64,000 nt of DNA from Gymnorhina tibicen (taxonomy: Eukaryota; Chordata; Aves; Passeriformes; Artamidae). Shown here in pieces: positions 25,101 to 35,770 of the stretch. How positions within the stretch are numbered: the first letter of the stretch is position 1; every line of letters begins with the position of its first letter. Both the position numbers and the translations under genes were made by a program. The notes under the pieces are model-generated. The model had not been told where the DNA came from and did no database searches. It saw nothing but the letters and a program-made list of their open reading frames with translations. The stretch covers positions 1,473,817 to 1,537,816 of the forward strand of contig VXAZ01003899.1 in the NCBI GenBank assembly GCA_013399875.1. The letters run 5' to 3'.

Positions 25101-26072
25101 GGTAAAGAAGTGATTGGTTGTTCTGCCAAAGAAATTCAAATAGTTGATGACAGCCCACTCAAAAAAATAGAAAATCCTCCCAGGCTGGAGGGGGGAACAG
25201 ACATGTTAACCATCAATATTAGAGCCAAATGTTTCATCATAAGTATATACAAAAACCTATAAAGACAAGCTAATGCTTCTCACTGTTATGCATGAAACTT
25301 TTAAGCTACTTTCTTTTAACACTGAGAGCATTTAACAGTGCTTTATCCATGGCTTTCACTGAATTTAAATTAATGGTACTTATTTTTGGTTAAAAAAGAA
25401 GCTTGAGGTACTAGCACTGCTTAACTGCTGAGGTTTATCTCCCTGGAAATGAATAGGCATAACTGTATTTCATGCCAACAGCTTTCCATAAAGCATCAAT
25501 TATTTGAATAAGACAAAGAATTTGATACACATTGTACATCAGTATCGTGTAAAATCTTTATGGCCAGAATCCTGGCATAAGATTTTCTAAGAATATGAAT
25601 CAAGGTGAAAAAAACCCCCAGTGCTTTTAATGAGCAAATGTGAAAGCTGAAATACAGATAACCCCACTAATTAGGGCTTGGGATGCATTCTTTATTTTCA
25701 TAATCTCCTTATTTTCACTATTATGCTTACTTTCTTTTGTGCAATCCTATCAACCTATGCCTAAGTGCAAATTACACTTCTAATACCTACCTCCTGCTTT
25801 GGTAATTCTGCGCCATTTACAGTATTTGCTTGTAATTGTTAATTCTTTTATACCTTCCCTGTTTGTGTATCACTATTTCAGGAGCTGCTGGATTTGAACA
25901 GCAAGATCCATAAGAACAGTGTTGGGTTACAGAGATACAAACACTGATAAGCTACCAAGAAAAAGAACAGAAGTAATTTGTGAGAGCTAAAATCCACCTC
26001 ATAAGAAAACATCTTTAAACCTCAGGAAAGCCTAACCTCACCCAGGCTTTTAAAACTGATCACAGGGAGCTG

Positions 26073-26573
26073 TTGATTAACAAAAGGACACACGGCCACT
26101 TTGAGACTGAAGTGGCGAAGTATTTTGGCATTGAAAGCCAAACTGGAGCCCACGCTCAGGCCTCTGCTGTGGCACAGCCCCTGCTCCCCCAGGAGGCGAC
26201 AGGCCCAGCCCAGCCCCCCTGCCCAGGCACCACCAGCCTGTCACCCACCCTCGGCCATCGCACCAGCCCTCACTGTGCTGCTGGAGTCACCTCTTCTCAT
26301 GGAGCAATGTGTAGGGAAGAGACAAGATCATGCAAAAATTACTTTAAAAATAAGGCTAAAGTAAGTACAGAGCTTTTCAAACTCATAGGAGATGTAAAAG
26401 CTTATGACACCGTGAAAAGGAACAGTAGAGCTACAATTCCAATTATCAATTTTTCCTTTGTTCTGTTTTACACGTGCGAGGTCCAAAGAGAGATGAAACT
26501 GTCTAGCTATAACAGAATTTTAAAAAAACCAAACAAAAATGAAACAAGCCAAACAAAAAAACCCCCATCATAA
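26073..26573 (+). other. Longest open frame in window (166 codons), probably chance
   Basis: The frame crosses a GC-rich block (about 26130-26290) that supplies a Pro/Ala/Ser/Gln-rich stretch, then an A-rich tract (26522-26567) that supplies Asn/Lys at its end. No domain, signal peptide or repeat pattern is recognised. The changing composition along the frame follows the DNA composition, which argues against a real protein. A donor-like AAA|GTAAGTA lies at about 26360. I keep it as an open frame only. Confidence 0.1.
26522..26567. repeat. A-rich low-complexity tract
   Basis: AAACCAAAC-style A-rich sequence follows the GC-rich block at 26.1-26.3 kb. The order of GC-rich body then A-rich tail is retrocopy-like, but no parent gene was recognised. 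Confidence 0.6.
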
Positions 26574-27528
26574 ATCCATGTAGTAAATTAATTAACAAAA
26601 ATCAAAACAGGTTTCATGTTTCATTACAGGGTTTTCAATAAAGTATTTGTTACCAAGACTGACTAAAAATACAATCTGACAAGTTCTAGTATTTTTTTGC
26701 CTTGAAGTGCCTTTCTGTAAGAGAACAGAGGAGAAGTGTTTGTAAACATCTACCAGTATTTACAAACAAGCCAAACCAAACCAAGCAAGAAAAGAAGCAA
26801 AGCCAAAGGGAATGAAGTTGTTCCTTTCAGACATCTCTTACAATAATACTGGATACTTTAAAAATAATTTTGGCAGGTAGTACACAAGCAGCATAAAAAT
26901 GGAGTGCACTGTTTCTCAGAAGAGAAGTCACAGTGGCCACACCACTGCAGCAGAGTTTGCCCATTTCCATAATGCCTCTCCACAACAGTGCCCATGAGGC
27001 ACAGGTGAGCATTAAAAACTGCCTGTCTGCACCAGTGCCACACTCCGTGCTGCCATTCACATCCCAGCTATTCCAGCAGTGCTAGGAGCCGCAGCAGCAG
27101 GGCACAGAGCAGCAGTACAAAGAGAGTTAAATAAATGGAAGGCAGAGTTGCAAATTACTTGGAGCGCCACTGGAAGAACTGATATAAAAACCCATAAATT
27201 TACTACGTGCTGCAAGATCGGGTCCTTTAGAGTAATGTGCCAGGACTGCTGAGATGGTATCTAGGAGCAGTCAGACACTTAAAAACTTTGAGAGAGGATT
27301 TGGCACACTTGATGCTGTTGCATGTCTTGCCCTTGGTAATGATTAATTAATGAGACATGTTTCTTAGATGAAAGTTATAGATTACACACACAGTAATGAT
27401 AGAAATGAAATATCACAGCTGCAAGCATACAAAAGCCAGGGAACAGCAAAATCTACATAACACAGACAATTTGTCCTGGTTGGTACATACTTTACATTGT
27501 ATTTTATTAGTAGTATTTTTATTTTAAA

Positions 27529-27542
27529 TTTTTTTTTTTTTT
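27529..27542. repeat. Poly(T) homopolymer, 14 T
   Basis: An uninterrupted T run preceded by TATTTTTATTTTAAA. No element is recognised on the minus strand above it. Confidence 0.7.
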
Positions 27543-28611
27543 AGTCAGTAGATCATTTAGCACAAGGTACTCAGAGCTTCACTAAATCAACTTCCTGCTC
27601 GTTTTTGACAGTGCTGGCCCCAGGCCAGGGAGCCTTCCCATCTCACCCCGCTGCCACTCACCACCAACCCCTCCATGCTCACCGCTCCCCAGAGGACACT
27701 ATTCCACTTTAATTGGCTGAGATCTTGGCACAAGAAGATGGAAGAAGTGTCTGTGAATACCACGTGCCCAATTTTCCTCACACTTGGCATTTTACAGCAC
27801 TTTGCTTGCTACAGGACAGGTCTGGGTGCCTTCAGTGTAAGCTCAGAGTGATAAGCATTTTTATATATCTAGTAAATAATGGACAAGTATGCATTTACTG
27901 GCCATGCCACAGCCTGGTTAATGCAGGAATCTATCACCATGCAGGCACCTGTGGGACACAGCAATTCTAGTTCTCCTCTCCTCAAGGCTGCAGCCACAGG
28001 AACACATCAGTAGGAGTTGTCAGCTTTGTGTTCAGGCTGAAGAGGCAGCACTGCTCCCACCAGCAACTCGCTTCTTACTTCAGCAGCCAGCTGTGCAACA
28101 CCTGCCCTCCTCTGAGCCAGCCCAGGAGCTGACAGGTTACTCAATGAGCCTGACTGGGCACCTCACCAAAATATTCCTGTTTCAGTCTGCATCAGTTCGT
28201 CACTCTGGCTCCATGTACTGCCACATGAGGAGGCAGTGCCAGCACATGGGGCAGGAGTGGGAACACACACAGCCATCTCCTGATCAGGTGCTGACAGCTG
28301 ATGGCAGAGCTGTGAGGTAATGCAACACAAACCATTTGCATTATATTGTATCCCCCCTCCTGAACAACCTGCTTGATGGACTTCACCCCAGCAGGAAAAA
28401 AACCCAAAACAAATCCACAGCACTGATCTTACAAACACCACCCTATGTGGCTTCCCAAGACTGAACTGTTCTTTAGACTGCACCTGATCAAAGCACTGCA
28501 CCAACGGTTCTGAAGAAAAGATATCATCATGCAACTTCACCCAAAGGCCAGGACAAATTCAAATTAAAGATCTGTGTTTTGGCTATTAAGTCCTTGACTT
28601 TTCTCACTGCT

Positions 28612-28629
28612 CCACCCCCCTCCCCCCCA
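28612..28629. repeat. C-rich tract (CCACCCCCC TCCCCCCC)
   Basis: Two long C runs are separated by one T, giving a G-rich minus strand. With only two long runs it falls short of a standard four-run quadruplex motif, although longer runs can be subdivided. Confidence 0.6.
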
Positions 28630-29765
28630 ATCTCTTTTTCTTTGGCAACTTGAATAATAGCCTTGCAATGTAGCCAGGGTTCCAATAAAGACAGAGAGAT
28701 GCTCGCAGAGAGATTACTTGCAAGAAAAACTGGTACACAGTATTCAAAAAACAAATCTAGTACTTTCACGTCAACTCACTTCGTATGCACAGAGCATACT
28801 TTATATTCAATGTATAGCGTATTCATCCTCCAGAAACTTATACAAACTAATAATTTATAAAATTCCAAATATTCCAACAAATTAGGGAATATCTAGAATT
28901 TCTATTCAGTCGATATTTAACATAAACGCCAATTACTTAAAGTGATATTGATCACAACATAGCACCCTTGAAAAACAGGAGTAAAACTTTCAAAATATGT
29001 TTTTCCTCATCCTGACATCAATACATATAATGGAAATTAGGTTTATAAGCTGTAGGCCAAACTTGAAAGAAAAAATATTCCTTCTTCCTATTAGCCAGCA
29101 AAAGATATGAGAGACACTGGTAGATTAGTAAATGGAAATTAACTGAATTCTGGGTAATGAAAAATAATAATAATAAAGCTTTTAACAGCCATGAAATTAT
29201 AAACATACTTTTTTTCAATATATTACAGCTGTAGAACAAAAAAAGAAATTAAATTACAAAAAGGAAGAAATTATAGATTTCTCAAATATGTTTTATACTT
29301 CATAACTGACAGACTCCAAATGTCTAGCTTAAAAAAAGCATTATTTTTTTCTAATGAATATTAGAATACTAGTTGAAGACAAAACTTTATATTTTCAAGA
29401 GCAATATCGGATAAAGTCGGCAAGAATGGGAATGCAGTCTTTGATAGTAACAGAAAAAAAGATGATGGCAAAAGTCTAATATCACTGCTTTCAAGAGGCA
29501 GAGAGCAAAAATTGCAGCTGAATCGTAGCAGAATAAAAACCACAATACACCAGTGAAGTAACTTTGTAACATCTTCAGAGACACAGCAACTTTAATCCAA
29601 ATAAAAAGAAAAGCAGTAAAAATGAAAAACATACCAGTCTGACACGTCTACTGAAATACATATCCCAGAGACCAGGAGGAAAGAACGCAGAAGCTGAAGG
29701 GAAGCACCATGGTCATCCAAGCATGAAGGAGACCATGATTTCACAAAGAAATTAAAGATACTACA

Positions 29766-29852
29766 ACAGAGTAACATTAAAAAGTTAACATTAACACAGT
29801 TAATTAACAAAGTTAACATTAACAATAACACAGAGTAACATTAAAAGTTAAA
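29766..29852. repeat. Cluster of AGTTAACATTAACA-type repeats
   Basis: ACAGAGTAACATTAAAA occurs near both ends (from 29766 and from about 29830). Between them AGTTAACATTAACA recurs with small variations. The whole patch can be read as overlapping duplications of a roughly 15-20 base unit in an AT-rich background. GTTAAC is itself palindromic. Confidence 0.65.
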
Positions 29853-31647
29853 AGTTGGTGTTTAACAAGCAACAGCTGTAGGAAGAAGCCTTTGCACCAC
29901 ACAAATCAGAACAGCTGACACTAATAAAGCAAAATTGTGCTCAGTGAAAAACTGCATCATTTACCACCACTGCTGGGTGGTTCATCCATGGCCTATATCT
30001 AGTTACAAACCAGATTTTTGAATAGATTACAACCCCTGGATAACAAACTTCAAAGGCCCTGTACTGTTCAAGGGTATCAAGAGTTCCTAAAACTGCAAGA
30101 GGAAGCACCTGAACAAAAAAGATACAAAAATCTCTAGAGGAGAAATGACTAAACTAAATATTTTTCTGTGTATTTAAAAAAGAAAAATCTGAAAGGTTGT
30201 TTTGTTTTTTTTTCCAGAACAGGTACAGTGTGTATTTAACACCTAATAATACTTCTACAATAACACAAATAATACTTCTTGTTTACTAACAAAACAAAAC
30301 AAAGGACTGAAAAAAGCATCAGGTAAACAGGAAACATCTATCAATAATTTGGAGAGTAAAGAAGAGGCCAACAAAGAAGAATTCATTCATTTCTTAAGAG
30401 GAAAAAAAAAGGTGTTGGAAGGAGGAAGGAAAATGTCTGAGTGAGATGCATGAAAGGCACTCTGGTGTTGGGCAGGAGAGCAGCACAAAACATTCCAGGC
30501 TGTGCCCACCACAGCTGGTGACCCAGTAAGGCTCCAAGCTGTACAACCAATGAGAAAACCACTCTCTCTCGATACTGAGTTTTGGTTTTGATTTTCTTTT
30601 TAAGCAGCTCAACTACCCAAAACATTAATCAGTGTCTCCACAGAGTACACACCACAGCATAAATCTCAGCAGTTACTGAAAGGTGCAAAGTCTTTGTATC
30701 CATGCACACGTAAACACCACAACTCGCAGTGCCTCCACTGAGTCCAGGGGATTCAAAGAAATGATGGAAACGAACAGCCAAGTAGATAATAACCAGAACA
30801 AATGAGTCAGGAGCTCCACTTGTAAGCATGAAAATAAATGTAACTGTATTTACCATTACTTTACACTGATAGCTTCCAATTAAAAAGGATAAAATAAAAT
30901 GGAGAAAACAATAAAACATACAGTGAAAATGCCAGAGTATCATGAACTTCCAGAACTACTGCAGAGCTTCAAAGATGGGCATCATGGTAACCAGCACCAA
31001 AGAGCAAGAGACAGTCACTTAGGGTGAAAATGCAAACAATCAGGAGAGGAGGAGAGGGAACAGACAAGGCAGGGGATCTCATTACAAACACAGGCCAAAC
31101 ACAGCTCGCCTGAGGGTGAAATGAACCAGGGCTACCAGAAAGTGAAGGGAATATCAGCAGGGCAGGGAGGAGAGCTGTCTCTATCAGCCCTTTAGTACTG
31201 CTGGGAGCAGCAGCAGGAGAACACCTGAGATGGATCTGCAGCCTTGAATCATAGAACACCCTGCAAGTCAAGTCCTGGTCTTTCCTTCCTTACATTGCAC
31301 CAGACACTAAGCAGCTTCCACCATTGGGAAGCATTCTTTAGGGAGGATAAAGGAAACTCTGCACCCATTCACAGCACCATCACCAGGCACCACTGAAGTA
31401 CAAGCGTAACTGGGTCTGGATATAAGCAAAGCTTAACATTCCACTAAATGAAAAACAATTCCAGCAGTATTTTATGAAAAATCAATAGTAATTGCAATTC
31501 CAACCACTGTCTTTGGATAAGCATTATTATTATTTACAGGCTTACTGAGATAAGCAGTATATTGTCCCTTTAAAAGGGATGAATAAAGTTACATCAGGAG
31601 AGTCTCTCATTCAGAGACATAATTGTGTGTATGTGTAAATACACATT

Positions 31648-31666
31648 CCCTTCTATATATGAAGGG
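31648..31666. other. Small hairpin, 6-bp arms
   Basis: CCCTTC and GAAGGG pair perfectly around a TATATAT loop. A second small inverted repeat, ATGTGT-AAAT-ACACAT, ends just before it at about 31646. Both are short enough to arise by chance. Confidence 0.4.
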
Positions 31667-32874
31667 CAGCTAAACTGAGTTGCTGCAGACATGTGCATTT
31701 GAAAGCACGGGTAAGACACCTCTGGCTTTGTGAAATCTTGCACAGGAGCGTATTCTATAAACTGTCCAGACCAGCACAACACCACCACCGTGCTTCAGCC
31801 CTTTACATTAAATGGTCAAAGTCCCAGTGTGCTTTGATTAGATCTGAAGGGAAGCAGCAATACATTAGCCACCACCTTCCCCTCCCCTGCCTGGGCACTT
31901 CGGAGGAAAGATTCCCTGCCAAAGCCCCAGGGCAGCACCACCTCCTCCCACTCGGGAGAGCATTGAAAACAGCCACACACTGCAATGCACTGAATTTGCT
32001 TCCCTTTGACCAAATCCCACCACGCGGAGGAAAGGACATACAGAGAAAGTTGCAAGGCATGTTATCCTGACCTTCCTGGCTCTTTTCATACCAGGAGACA
32101 TAAACAGAACTAGAAGTAGTCTGGTTCAAAATTCTTTTTTTCCCCGTTCTTTCTCCCCTCCTTAAAAAAGATGGTTCTTTACACAGCAAATGCATATTTG
32201 CTAGGGAATGCTGGGGAGGCCACAGGTTTACAAGGATTTAAGCAATGGCAAGAAAGCTCCTCAGAGAGCCCCACTGAGGCTTCCCAAGCAGCCAAGGCCA
32301 CATCCAGCTCCAAAAGTCCCCGGACCAAAAGGGCTGCAAGCCTGGGAAAGCCTAAGTGGCATTTCAGTTATGATTGCCTCTTGTACTGTCCCCAGGCATC
32401 CACTTACGGCCATCAACCTGAGCCAGTGCAGCCTATCCTGTATTTCTAGTTCTAGCGCTAAGCAGCACTTTTCCAGTTGTCTTTTAGATAAGGGTTATTT
32501 ATCATAAAACTAAAGTCAACATACTTTTACAAATTGTAGTTTAAAGACAGATTTACTTTGTCTGTGTAGGTTCTGTTTATTGTTGTCCTCATCTCTTACA
32601 ATACCTGTCAACTCCTCAGCTTAGGGCCTTGATACAGCACAGCAATAAAACATCCATGTGTAAATGCTTATGGCTTATCAATAGTCCCTCACTTATAGAA
32701 ATAATTATATTTGTTTATTGTAATCCCTAAAGAGCCACATGCACCTTCTTCACCAGCATCCAACTACTGACTGTAGTTTATTTGTTTGCAAAACATTTAT
32801 TTTCAGTATGTCTATGTGGTAACTGTTGCAATCTAAAAATTCTTTTCATTTAAAAAAAATATTTCCCAAGATAC

Positions 32875-32944
32875 TTGTTTTGTTTGGTTGTTTTGTTTGT
32901 TTTGGTTTTTTTGGCTGGTAAGTTTCTTGGTTTTTTGTTTTTTA
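32875..32944. repeat. T/G low-complexity tract (TTTGG/TTTTG)
   Basis: T runs interrupted by G and GG make this the reverse-complement counterpart of the A/CC tracts at 9.55, 20.2 and 26.5 kb. It is not telomeric (no TTAGGG). Confidence 0.7.
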
Positions 32945-33699
32945 ATAAGCCTTTGGGAAAGTAACACAAAGAGAAAATTTGATATCCACCAGGAGATTTG
33001 GTGTAATTCTTCTGCTCCCAGCCATCTCTATCACTCTGCACTGAGCAAACAGAACAATTTTAAAACCTGCAGGTGTTTTCATTAAACACATATTGATAAA
33101 AAATACTTTGCATGTTTTCATTTTTGCAAAACAGAAAAGACTCAGTGCACAAAATGAGCTTAAAAGCCTCACTTAAGAGTATTGGTATTTGAATACTGAA
33201 TAGCACCTAAGTGAGCATAAATACACTCAGATAGGATTTTCAAGTATTAAAAGCTAAGACAGGGAATCTATACATAGCCACTGAATAAAGCAGAGCTTAA
33301 AAGGACACCGATTGCTCCTGGCTTTGCTAACTTAGTAGTAGGCAAGAAGTTTGAATGGTTTCCCCTTTACAATGAAAAACCTGAAATGCCCATACGTACA
33401 AGGGCAGCTCAATTTCTAGGTAATAAAACCCTGGAAAATGCAATTAGTACCTAAATTTCAAAGTACAGAATTTCAAGTGGCCTTTTGAAAAATACTTGGA
33501 TTAGAAAAGAATACCGTGAGTTGCACCTAGGTGTTCAGAAATCCAAACAAATACTGCTGATGAAAAAAAAGGTGATGTACAAAGTACAAAATTTATAAAC
33601 AGAGTGGCTGACCATTTGTAACAAAACAAAACAAAAAAATTCTAACATGGTGCCCTATGTAGCTCTGGCTACCAAAATCCGCCAGAAGAACCACTCCCA

Positions 33700-33992
33700 C
33701 CTGGAGGGAGGGTGCACCTGCACAGAGCCCACTGGCAGGACAAGCAAGGAGCAATGGGCACCTAAACGCTGCTTTCCAGCACAGGTGTCCCAGCACTGGC
33801 ACTGGTCACTCTGAGAGGCTGTGGTGTCTCCATCTGGGGAGATATTCCAAACCCAGCTGGATGCATGCTGAGCAACCTGCTCTGGTGCGCCCTGCTTGAG
33901 CAGGGAGCCAGACCAGAATTCCAGAGAGACTCTGGAAGTACAAGGAACTGACAGGACTCCAGAAGTTCCTTCCAGCTAAAATTTTCAGCATT
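33700..33992 (+). mobile_element. CR1 LINE 3'-end fragment, bird type
   Basis: The order of recognisable CR1 blocks is: CTGGAGGGAGGGTGCA (about 33701), AGCCCACTGGCAGGACAAG, GGAGCAATGGGCAC, an internal deletion, GTGTCTCCATCTGGGGAGATATTC, GAGCAACCTGCTCTGG, CCCTGCTTGAGCAGGG, and CCAGAAGTTCCTTCCAGC close to the 3' end. These correspond to the end of CR1 ORF2 and the short 3' region. The copy is 5'-truncated, as most CR1 insertions are, carries internal deletions and substitutions, and cannot move. The tail decays near 33992 (AGCATTC) where the CR1 octamer repeat would lie. The match is recalled from memory and was not aligned by computer. Confidence 0.85.
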
Positions 33993-35654
33993 CATCTTCC
34001 ACTTTTGTTTTTGGTACACGTAAAGGCAATCACTTCATACTGTCCTCAAGTGCAAGATCTACAAGATACTAAGTTGCATACATGCCCTTAAAAAATAATA
34101 AGGGGCTAAACTCTCCTTTCCTGATCTGTGCTTGCTTTCTATCCAGTTAACAACATCACTGGTAACCACTGCACTTGATTTGCAAAACGAGAGAGCAAGA
34201 CAGAAAAAGAGCAGCAGTTCAACAAAAATAAATCGAAATTACTCTCACAAAGACCAATCCCTGGAACAAGGAGTAGGGAATAAAGATACCCTTTTAATAT
34301 CTGCTGGTCCATTTCTATGAAATTTAACAGAAGGCAGTTACCTTGAAGATATTAAATTCCCCTCAGCGCTGGGAAAATCTATCAGGTAGTAAAACAAGGG
34401 ACTTGAATTATCCTCCCCTCTGAGATATCTGGGGCTAATAACTTGGCTACCTGAGCAGCTCCCACCCGGCACCCCAGGCACCCAGGGCCAGGCAGAAGCG
34501 CTGCTGATGGTGTCAGGGCAGGAGGAACCTGAGGAAGGTACTGCAGGAAGGTTTACAGGATAGAGAGAAACAGGAATTGGCATTACTGCAGGACAAAAAG
34601 GACAAAGGGAAGATCACATGAAATATGAGCAAAGAGAAACCAGTAAAACCTTCTGGTGGGAGGCTTGCTGAGGGGATCAGGGAAAAAAGACAGAAACCTG
34701 CAGGCAGTGAAGCTTCATTAGTTCCACTAATCACAGAACAATTTGTTTTTAGGAAAGTATTTTGGTTTGTTTGTTGTTTGTCTTACAAGAATGAACAGGT
34801 GTCTTAATATACTCTGCATATGGAGTAACAGGGGAACAGCCAATACCAAGACCGCTCTGTTCAGGCTCAATTTATAAATGGAAAAGTGATTCTGCATTCA
34901 ACAGGAAGGATAAAAACGGTATCCTGCTGTTCACAGTGGGAGACAGAATTTAAATATCCTGTAATATAATTTGGTACATCACCACATGTCAGGCTTGACT
35001 ATCCTCATTTACACCAGTAAGCTCTTACACAAGAACAAATCTTTTCAATCCAAAGCAGTAACTTCTGATTTGCACCAGGGCAAATGAAAGAGCACGAGGC
35101 GCTTCTTATCGTAATAAAATTTGTTAAATGCATTAATGGCAGATACAATCATCTGTTAGTATTGTATTATAAGATAACAGTATCAGCACTGGACTGGAAG
35201 GGGAAATAGATTGTGATTTGTTGTTAAGTAACTTACACCATCATCCACAAAAAATCAGTTAGTTGGTTGTAGTGTCCTCCAATTTCAGTTGCTTTTTAAT
35301 TAAAAGAATAAATCAAATCACAACTAAAAAGAAATTAGAAGAATCACATTGGGGAAAAAAGTTTTTCAAGGATTGTTTTAACATCCACCATTATGTTCAA
35401 TTTTAGATGATACAAGGTCACAACAAAGGTACTATTTCTTTCAGTAAAGTCACACGTTAAACTACATGGGGAACGTTTTTCTTCTCCTACAGTTCCCAAA
35501 TTCTTCCACTGTACAATAGTGTTTGGCCACGGGGAGTTTGTAGAAGACGTTGCCAACAAAGCACCAATCATGACAGAAATACCCCTTGCCTAAATGGTTC
35601 TCGTTAACATTTAAAATAAAATAAATCCCCATTTCTAATCAAAGACAGCTAATT
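33993..35654. other. Non-coding DNA, nothing recognised
   Basis: Mixed composition with only short open frames. A somewhat GC-richer stretch at 34.44-34.54 kb was not identified. Confidence 0.6.
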
Positions 35655-35770
35655 CCGCGGGATTTGGACGCCAGCTCGGAGCACGCTCCCATTCCCAGGT
35701 TGAAGTGCCCTCTACTGGCCCCGCGCTCACCCAGACACCCGTCCAGATGCCTTTGCTCACACATTCTGCG
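35655..35770. promoter_or_regulatory. CpG-dense patch, candidate regulatory element
   Basis: I count nine CpG dinucleotides in about 115 bases (CCGCGG, GACGCC, CTCGG, CACGCT, CCGCGC, CCCGTC, TGCGTC), while the flanking kilobases have very few. It does not resemble the LTR or CR1 elements here. Retained CpGs imply germline hypomethylation or selection. It contains the CTCF match at 35705-35718. It is too small for a standard CpG-island promoter; an insulator, enhancer or minor promoter is more likely. Confidence 0.5.
35705..35718 (-). promoter_or_regulatory. CTCF-binding motif candidate
   Basis: The minus strand reads CCAGTAGAGGGCAC, which fits every position of the CTCF core CCASYAGRKGGCAS. 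The next bases on that strand remain in the CpG-rich patch. CTCF is a zinc-finger protein that anchors chromatin loops, and motif strand sets loop direction. A 14-base match can occur by chance, but its position in the most CpG-dense non-LTR spot raises the odds. Confidence 0.5.

Larger units (their letters stand above)
20268..33699. other. Non-coding DNA, no gene recognised
   Basis: No known gene or repeat family was recognised outside the separately listed elements. More GC-rich islands occur at 26.1-26.3, 27.0-27.1, 27.6-28.3, 30.4-30.6 and 31.8-32.4 kb. They give longer open frames (up to 166 codons) because stops are rarer there. Homopolymers lie at 21719-21732 (A14) and 27529-27542 (T14). 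Confidence 0.65.

Noticed and set aside
31247..31257. GAATCATAGAA, resembling the CR1 3' octamer repeat read antisense
   Set aside because: The following bases do not continue as CR1, so an 11-base match is not enough.
32875..32944. T/G-rich tract as possible telomeric repeat
   Set aside because: The units are TTTGG/TTTTG with irregular spacing. TTAGGG is absent.
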